A stretch of 64,000 nt of DNA, from positions 84,639 to 148,638 of the forward strand of contig NZ_VDGG01000014.1 in assembly GCF_006861775.1 (NCBI RefSeq), read 5' to 3'. The translations under genes and the position numbers were made by a program. The notes under the pieces are model-generated. The model was not told the DNA's origin. It searched no databases and saw only the letters and a list, made by a program, of their open reading frames with translations. This document shows positions 58,716 to 64,000 of this stretch, piece by piece (the first letter of the stretch is position 1; each line of letters begins with the position of its first letter). The DNA is from Psychrobacillus soli. GTDB taxonomy: Bacteria; Bacillota; Bacilli; Bacillales_A; Planococcaceae.

Positions 58716-58808
58716 AAATTAATCATTTTATTAATAAGTACCTTCTTCCTTACATATAGTATAGATGGAGCTTAATGAACGAAACAACAATACTAGAAAG
58801 GGGATTTG

Positions 58809-60878
58809 GTGGATAAAACACCGGAAAATGATAAACGAAAAGTGGATGAAAATAGCAAGGATCGTCAATTAGAACAGTTTCGAGTGAATAATGACGGGAA
58901 AAAGATGACGACCAATCAAGGCCTAAAAGTGTCAAACGATGAAGAATCGCTAAAAGCTGGTGTCCGTGGACCAACGCTTATGGAGGATTTCCACTTCAGA
59001 GAAAAAATTACGCATTTCGATCATGAACGAATTCCAGAAAGGGTAGTGCATGCAAGGGGTTACGCTGCGCACGGGGAATTTGAATTGTATGAATCGATGA
59101 CGGAATACACAAGAGCTGGCTTTTTGCAAAAAGCCGGAACGAAGACACCTGTATTTACTAGATTTTCAAATGTAGTTGGAAGTTCAGGTTCTTCCGACAC
59201 GGTGCGGGACGTTCGCGGGTTCGCGGTGAAATTTTATACCGAAGAAGGCAATTATGACCTTGTTGGCAATAATATCCCTGTATTTTTTATCCAAGATGCG
59301 TTAAAGTTTCCGGATCTTATTCATGCAGTAAAACCAGAGCCGCATAATGAGATGCCACAAGCAGCCTCTGCGCATGATACTTTTTGGGATTTCGTCGCGA
59401 ACAATCAAGAATCAGCGCATATGATCATGTGGCATATGTCAGATCGCACTATCCCGAAGAACTTTCGTGTAATGGAAGGTTTTGGGGTCCATACTTTTCG
59501 ATTCGTTAATGCAGAAGGGGTAGCTAGGTTTGTGAAGTTTCATTGGAAGCCGCTACTCGGAGTCCACTCGCTCGTTTGGGATGAAGCCCAAAAGATTGCA
59601 GGGAAAGATCCTGATTTTCAACGCCGTGATTTATGGGAATCAATTGAAAATGGTGATTTTGCCGAATATGAACTTGGTGTGCAAATGATCAATGAAGCGG
59701 ATGAATTCATGTTTGACTTCGACATTTTAGATGCTACGAAAATATGGCCAGAAGAAATAGTGCCAGTTAAGATAATCGGCAAGCTGACATTAAACCGAAA
59801 TGTTGACAATGTTTTCGCAGAAACAGAGCAAGTGGCATTCCATCCGGGAAATCTAGTGCCTGGGATTGACTTCACGAATGATCCACTGTTGCAAGGTAGG
59901 TTATTTTCTTATATTGATACCCAATTATTACGACTTGGTGGACCAAACTTTACAGAAATCCCTATTAATCGTCCTATTTGTCCGTTCCATAATAATCAGC
60001 GTAATGGATTTAGTCGCCAGTCGATTAATGTCGGGCAAGTGAGCTATCACAAAAATTCTCTTGCAAACAATACACCTTCCACTAGTACTGCAAAAGAAGG
60101 TGGCTTTGTCCACTACGCACAAAAAGTGGAAGGGCGAGTTATACAGGCAAGAAGTGAGTCATTCAAAGATCATTTTTCACAAGCAAGACTTTTTTGGAAT
60201 AGTATGTCTCCTCCAGAAAAACAGCATATTATAAATGCATTCTCATTTGAAGTAGGGAAAGTTAATGATCGCAATGTTAGGCAGCAAGTAGTGGATATGT
60301 TCGCACATGTCGATTTTGAAATGGCGAGTATTATTGCGGACAATTTAGGCGTGAATAGACCAACTGGACAGCAATCTCAAGTAACTGCTTCTTCCCCTGC
60401 ACTGAGTCAAGCAAATACGAGAAGAGTCCCCCAAACATTGAAAGTTGCTGTGCTCATTGGCAATGGATTTGATGTGGATGAAGTGGAATCAGTAGTCAGA
60501 ACGCTCAGACGCTATGGTGTACAGTTTACGATTGTTGCGGAGAAATTTGGCATAATCAGGAGTAAAGATCGCTTTAAAGTTCGAGTGAATGAAACTTTCC
60601 TCACGACAGCTCCTGTACTATTCGACGCTTTATATGTAGTTGGAGGAACGGCTGAAAATCAAGGGAAATTCAATTCAGATTTAATTTATTTTATAGATGA
60701 AGCGTTCAAACATTACAAACCCATTGGTGTTGCAACAACAGGAGTGCCATTTTTCGATGCATCAAGTGCAAAGGCAGGACCTGGAATTGTGTTTGCTACT
60801 AACAACGCTGACTTCAGTAAGATGTTCGTCCAAGCGATTACACAACAACGATTTTGGGACAGAGATATTTATCAATAG
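58809..60878 (+). CDS. Large-subunit (clade 2) catalase
   Basis: A 689-residue monofunctional haem catalase; GTG at 58809 is five bases after AAGGGG, with a TTG codon just before. Catalytic His is in RVVHARGYAAHGEFE and Asn in LVGNNIPVFFIQDALKFPD. The haem-ligand Tyr lies in FSYIDTQLLRLGGPNF. The C-terminal 150 residues form the flavodoxin-like/DJ-1-like domain (KVAVLIGNGFDVDEVESVVR) typical of KatE/KatX. It removes hydrogen peroxide and may be spore-linked. I see no convincing PerR box. Confidence 0.93.
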   Translation: MDKTPENDKRKVDENSKDRQLEQFRVNNDGKKMTTNQGLKVSNDEESLKAGVRGPTLMEDFHFREKITHFDHERIPERVVHARGYAAHGEFELYESMTEYTRAGFLQKAGTKTPVFTRFSNVVGSSGSSDTVRDVRGFAVKFYTEEGNYDLVGNNIPVFFIQDALKFPDLIHAVKPEPHNEMPQAASAHDTFWDFVANNQESAHMIMWHMSDRTIPKNFRVMEGFGVHTFRFVNAEGVARFVKFHWKPLLGVHSLVWDEAQKIAGKDPDFQRRDLWESIENGDFAEYELGVQMINEADEFMFDFDILDATKIWPEEIVPVKIIGKLTLNRNVDNVFAETEQVAFHPGNLVPGIDFTNDPLLQGRLFSYIDTQLLRLGGPNFTEIPINRPICPFHNNQRNGFSRQSINVGQVSYHKNSLANNTPSTSTAKEGGFVHYAQKVEGRVIQARSESFKDHFSQARLFWNSMSPPEKQHIINAFSFEVGKVNDRNVRQQVVDMFAHVDFEMASIIADNLGVNRPTGQQSQVTASSPALSQANTRRVPQTLKVAVLIGNGFDVDEVESVVRTLRRYGVQFTIVAEKFGIIRSKDRFKVRVNETFLTTAPVLFDALYVVGGTAENQGKFNSDLIYFIDEAFKHYKPIGVATTGVPFFDASSAKAGPGIVFATNNADFSKMFVQAITQQRFWDRDIYQ

Positions 60879-60896
60879 ATATGATAGAATGTTATA

Positions 60897-60931
60897 AGTC
60901 GCCCCAGCAAGAAATACGGAGCGGCTTTTTG
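60897..60931 (+). terminator. Terminator of the catalase gene
   Basis: AGTCGC and GCGGCT pair around a long loop, followed by TTTTTGC. The stem is short. Confidence 0.45.
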
Positions 60932-61057
60932 CTATTTGTCTGTCATTTGACTAACTGTGATTGTAATTATATACTTACTTACGATAGGTAAGTTAGATGT
61001 TTTGTTGGATAAATTGACTTAAGACTAGTTAATGTTCCATAGCGGGAGGATTATGAA

Positions 61058-62140
61058 GTGAATTATAGCGTAGATGTATGTATTGTAGGAGCTGGACCAG
61101 GTGGGGCATTGCTTGCGTATTTGCTTGCGAAGAAAAATGTATCTGTTTTGCTACTTGAACAGCATCCGACTGTTGGAAAGGCGTTTCGTGGGGAGCATTT
61201 AAACGAAGAAGGCGAAGCGATTTTAAAACAATATGGTCTTTTGGAGAAAATAGAAAAATTAGGTTTACTTCGCATGGAAAAACTAGAGTATTGGCATGAC
61301 GGGAAACCATTTAAAACGATTTTACCAGATCCGCAAGTAGGACATTTAGGCATACATGTTCCACAAATAAACTTGTTAACGATATTGTTAGAAGCAGCAG
61401 AAGCATATCCATCTTATATTTCGATGATGAATACGAAAGTTGTCGAATTGTTAAAGGATGAATCGGGCCATTTTAATGGAGTTCGAGCGTTAAAAGATGG
61501 AGAAGAAATAGTCATTGCAAGTCAACTTATTATTGGAGCAGATGGTCGCTACTCCACCGTTCGAAAAAAGGCGGAAATTGATGTGACGATTCGAAAACAT
61601 GGGTTTGACCTACTTTGGGCAAGAATCCCTGCTCCGGATAATTGGGAACCTTCGATAAGAATGGCACTAATTGGTGATAAACAATTATCGCTATTCACTC
61701 AAGCAAAGGGCTTTATCCAAATTGGTTGGAATATTGAAGAGGGCTCATTTCCACAGTTACGCAAGCAACCATTTACTCCTTTTATTGACCAACTCATCGA
61801 CGCCTTCCCGGAATTAGAAGAAACGGTGCGAAACTCTATTCAATCGTGGAAAGATTTCGTGTTGTTAGATGTATTCAGTTCTACAAGTGAAAGCTGGGGG
61901 AAAAACGGTGTTGCATTAATCGGGGACGCTGTGCATACGATGACACCAACCGGAGCTTTTGGCCTAAACAGCTCTTTGAAAGATGCAGAATTTTTAGCAA
62001 CTCTTATTAATAAAAATTATATCTCTCAATTGGATAATATGGATTGTGCAAATCAAAGAAAAATAGAAGTAGAGAAGTTACAAGCGATTCAAATAGAGAA
62101 AGAGCAGACATTTGCTTCGAATTTTGTTGTCGTTGTTTAA
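61058..62140 (+). CDS. FAD-dependent monooxygenase (PHBH fold)
   Basis: A 360-residue flavoprotein, GTG start after GGGAGGA. FAD motifs are CIVGAGPGGALLAYLLAKKN (GxGxxG), the middle DG motif IIGADGRYSTVRKKAE and the ribityl-binding GVALIGDAVHTMTPTGAFGL. This layout fits p-hydroxybenzoate-hydroxylase-type enzymes that oxygenate aromatics or polyketides. The C-terminal region is shorter than in many members. The gene is alone, so the substrate cannot be inferred. Confidence 0.88.
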   Translation: MNYSVDVCIVGAGPGGALLAYLLAKKNVSVLLLEQHPTVGKAFRGEHLNEEGEAILKQYGLLEKIEKLGLLRMEKLEYWHDGKPFKTILPDPQVGHLGIHVPQINLLTILLEAAEAYPSYISMMNTKVVELLKDESGHFNGVRALKDGEEIVIASQLIIGADGRYSTVRKKAEIDVTIRKHGFDLLWARIPAPDNWEPSIRMALIGDKQLSLFTQAKGFIQIGWNIEEGSFPQLRKQPFTPFIDQLIDAFPELEETVRNSIQSWKDFVLLDVFSSTSESWGKNGVALIGDAVHTMTPTGAFGLNSSLKDAEFLATLINKNYISQLDNMDCANQRKIEVEKLQAIQIEKEQTFASNFVVVV

Positions 62141-62143
62141 AAA

Positions 62144-62210
62144 TATAACGCACCGCTATACTAACTATGGCTAAATTAATTAGCCGTTTGTATAGCGGTG
62201 CGTTATTTTA
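62144..62210. terminator. Large bidirectional terminator
   Basis: ATAACGCACCGCTATAC and GTATAGCGGTGCGTTAT pair, with an inner GGCTAA/TTAGCC stem. It serves the convergent flavoprotein and TolB-like genes. Confidence 0.85.
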
Positions 62211-63464
62211 TTTCTTTGGAAAAAAACTATAGACACCGATATTATTTATCCAAACTTTTGCGTCGCCGCCGTTCGGGTCCGCAATCCATAACTCGGCTGT
62301 ATTATCCGGTAACTCTTTTTGTCTGGACCACGTAATTTTATTAATAGGAGGTAGGTATATTGGATTGTAATCGCCTTTCTCTTTAGGAGGTGTAGTTATC
62401 CTAACTTGTTCGTTTCCAGAAAGCGGAACAAAGTATAAAGAAGGCTGTGGCCGTTTTTCAGGGTCATTGGACCATTCCGTTTCCGGTACCCTAGACACAA
62501 CAAACGAATCGTCATTCATCCATGAAAAACCCATGTCCACATACTTTTCAGGTGTCAGATCCAACGTAAGAAAAGAAGGAAGTTCGGTAACTTTTAAGTC
62601 TTTGTTTTTAAACCCATATACAATCCTTCCACCTCCAGCAATATAACCAAGGTAGTTTCTATTAAATGCCCATTTTGAATCAAATCCTAAAGCCATCTCA
62701 TCAATCACATTAAATTGTTTTCCATCCGCAGAAAGAACACAAAGCATATCGCTATCCATTGCCCAAGATGCAGTAGGTGATACTCTAAAGGATACCCATT
62801 GCCCATTTGGCGAATAATGAAATGAATTAGCGTTTATCGAAATGATTTTCACTTCTTCTGTACCTATCTCCTTTGGAATAACAAACAGCTTTTTCACATT
62901 TTTCGTCAAATCTTTATTGTCCATATAATTATCTGCTAAAGCGATTTTATATAGTACTGGATTTGTCCATCCATCTGGACGGAGATCAGCACCTGACGAA
63001 GCAATGAATCCTTTCCCACTTGGTTGCCATTCATAACTGTCGACACCTAATGCGATGTTATTAAATTCCTGTAAATTGGATACATTTAAGACGCCACCAT
63101 CCATGAAAGCAACAATATTCGCAGTAGGTGACCACTTAGGGCTATAGCCGTCATAAAAGATTTTTTTATGCGTTTTCGTTTGAATCGTATAAACCCATAA
63201 TTCATTGGAAGTATTTTTGGAATCGATTAAGTTACCGGGCACTTCCTTTTGATATAAAATCATTTTACCGTCAAATGACCACTCTGGAGGATAATTGTAC
63301 GTAGCTTTCTCGTTCATTATTTTCATTTCTTTGTTATTGGCTTTAATCCATAAATAGCCGTCTCTTTCAAATGCAACTTTTACACTTGAAGTGTCCGTTT
63401 CAGCTCTAATTATGGATGGAGAAAGTAAACAGAAGATAATAAGTAACTGAAGAATTTTTGCCAT
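62208..63464 (-). CDS. Secreted TolB/WD40-like beta-propeller protein
   Basis: A 418-residue exported protein from the ATG at 63464 (GAGGTGAC upstream), with signal peptide MAKILQLLIIFCLLSPSIIR then A. Repeated blade words appear: YPPEWSFDGKMILYQKEVPG, YSPKWSPTANIVAFMDGG, YEWQPSGKGFIASSG and HYSPNGQWVSFRV, as in TolB-type six-bladed propellers. It probably binds a ligand or protein at the cell surface. No enzymatic domain is attached. Confidence 0.85.
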   Translation of the reverse strand: MAKILQLLIIFCLLSPSIIRAETDTSSVKVAFERDGYLWIKANNKEMKIMNEKATYNYPPEWSFDGKMILYQKEVPGNLIDSKNTSNELWVYTIQTKTHKKIFYDGYSPKWSPTANIVAFMDGGVLNVSNLQEFNNIALGVDSYEWQPSGKGFIASSGADLRPDGWTNPVLYKIALADNYMDNKDLTKNVKKLFVIPKEIGTEEVKIISINANSFHYSPNGQWVSFRVSPTASWAMDSDMLCVLSADGKQFNVIDEMALGFDSKWAFNRNYLGYIAGGGRIVYGFKNKDLKVTELPSFLTLDLTPEKYVDMGFSWMNDDSFVVSRVPETEWSNDPEKRPQPSLYFVPLSGNEQVRITTPPKEKGDYNPIYLPPINKITWSRQKELPDNTAELWIADPNGGDAKVWINNIGVYSFFPKK

Positions 63465-63512
63465 ATTGTCACCTCTAGAATTAGGTTTCCCGGTCTTTAA
63501 ATACTTATCCAA

Positions 63513-63560
63513 AATTAAAACCGACTACGATCCATTTAAGGAAGGTAAATCGGTTTTGTT
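63513..63560 (-). terminator. Terminator of the Spo0E-like gene
   Basis: On the minus strand AAAACCGA and TCGGTTTT pair, followed by AATTTT. It separates the Spo0E-like gene from the TolB-like gene. Confidence 0.55.
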
Positions 63561-63567
63561 TGCTTGT

Positions 63568-63732
63568 TTATGAAGCGATCTTTTGATATCTATTTAGTAA
63601 TTGGTCTAGTTCTTGGCTGCACTCTACAACTGTCGGATGCGTAAATCCATAGTTTTTCGCTTTTCTGTACATAATTTTTCTTTTAATTGCAATTTGTAAC
63701 AACAACGTTTTTTCATCAAGTATTCTATACAC
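63568..63732 (-). CDS. Spo0E-family aspartyl-phosphate phosphatase
   Basis: A 54-residue protein starting with GTG behind TTTGGAGG on the minus strand. The sequence LLQIAIKRKIMYRKAKNYGF followed by PTVVECSQELDQLLNRYQ carries the family signature SQELD with the preceding helix. Spo0E-type phosphatases remove phosphate from Spo0A and delay sporulation. It indicates that the organism is, or descends from, a spore former. The rest of the window to 64000 shows no gene. Confidence 0.9.
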   Translation of the reverse strand: MYRILDEKTLLLQIAIKRKIMYRKAKNYGFTHPTVVECSQELDQLLNRYQKIAS

Positions 63733-64000
63733 GATCTTTCCTCCAAATAATATTTTATATACGCTACTAAATGGTTTTCAGAACCAACTTTTTCATTGTA
63801 GTACATTCAAAATGCAAATTTTGTCGTATGGTGAAAAATATGAAGAAGTTCATAAATTCGTCACAAAGTAGATGCATAATTAATAAAAAGACTAAAAGCC
63901 TATTGTATTTATTTAACTACCTAAGCTTCCAGGCTTAAGTTAATTTTGTTTACTTTTCAAGAAAATCGCTTAAAGTTAGTAGAATAAAGAAAGCTGAAAT

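Noticed and set aside
58710-58735. AT-rich palindrome before the catalase gene as a PerR box
   Set aside because: ATTAATCATTTTATTAAT differs from the PerR consensus at several positions and could equally be part of the yqjQ 3' end.
1-64000. CRISPR arrays, tRNA and rRNA genes, prophage modules
   Set aside because: I saw no regularly spaced direct repeats with unique spacers of CRISPR type, no tRNA cloverleaf with a T-loop GGTTCGA-type word in context, no rRNA motifs, and no phage structural or integrase genes.

Overview
The window reads as a chromosomal segment of a low-GC, endospore-forming member of the Bacillales, most like the Planococcaceae/Caryophanaceae branch (Lysinibacillus, Psychrobacillus, Sporosarcina relatives). 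The evidence is AT-rich intergenic DNA, strong GGAGG-type ribosome sites, a Spo0E-type phosphatase, Prli42, T-box leaders, a c-di-AMP riboswitch, and a right-hand block whose gene order (yqjC-yqjD-yqjE, yqjH/dinB, rnz, proI, yqjP-yqjQ) follows Bacillus subtilis. The genus assignment is inference. I found no rRNA, tRNA, CRISPR array or intact prophage.

Layout. (1) 0.2-5 kb: an NhaC-type antiporter and a PqqB-like hydrolase behind a T-box leader, a secreted polysaccharide deacetylase and an ABC-permease remnant. (2) 5.1-13.8 kb: a coherent catabolic locus with an MFS carrier, a beta-keto acid cleavage enzyme (DUF849), L-carnitine dehydrogenase, an ADP-forming acyl-CoA synthetase, a BCCT transporter, a 51-residue membrane peptide and an HSL-type esterase. 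I read it as (acyl)carnitine uptake and degradation to glycine betaine and acetoacetate, with the synthetase possibly recovering ATP from betainyl-CoA where known pathways use a thioesterase. (3) 13.8-45.1 kb: a decaying accessory zone with small membrane proteins, lipoproteins, GNAT and VOC enzymes, two ECF sigma/anti-sigma pairs (one frameshifted), a KtrAB potassium channel under a c-di-AMP riboswitch, a NUDIX gene under a ykkC-family riboswitch, a TumE-like toxin-antitoxin pair, IS and group II intron remnants and many broken genes. (4) 45.2-64 kb: conserved core with methylmalonyl/propionyl-CoA metabolism, CheW, DNA polymerase IV, the csoR-copZ-copA-ydhK copper locus, RNase Z, ProI under a proline T-box, a large catalase, a flavin monooxygenase, a TolB-like protein and a Spo0E-like phosphatase.

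The accessory zone and the left edge are studded with a dispersed intergenic repeat about 85-145 bp long. It has ends like TTCAACTAACGGG and TTAGTTGAA, interchangeable middles that each look like an intrinsic terminator, and the same orientation in every copy I could orient. It is absent from the carnitine operon and from everything right of 45 kb. Several gene fragments lie exactly between two half-copies. A second family, with a GTTGC word every 21 bases, occurs twice in the core block.

Other regulatory structures stand out. Two unrelated genes (a cysteine hydrolase and a GNAT acetyltransferase) share a leader made of a short MTNKR-peptide ORF followed by a hairpin that hides the Shine-Dalgarno sequence, which suggests a common translational attenuation switch. 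The toxin-antitoxin promoter has a perfect 13-bp inverted repeat over its -35 box.
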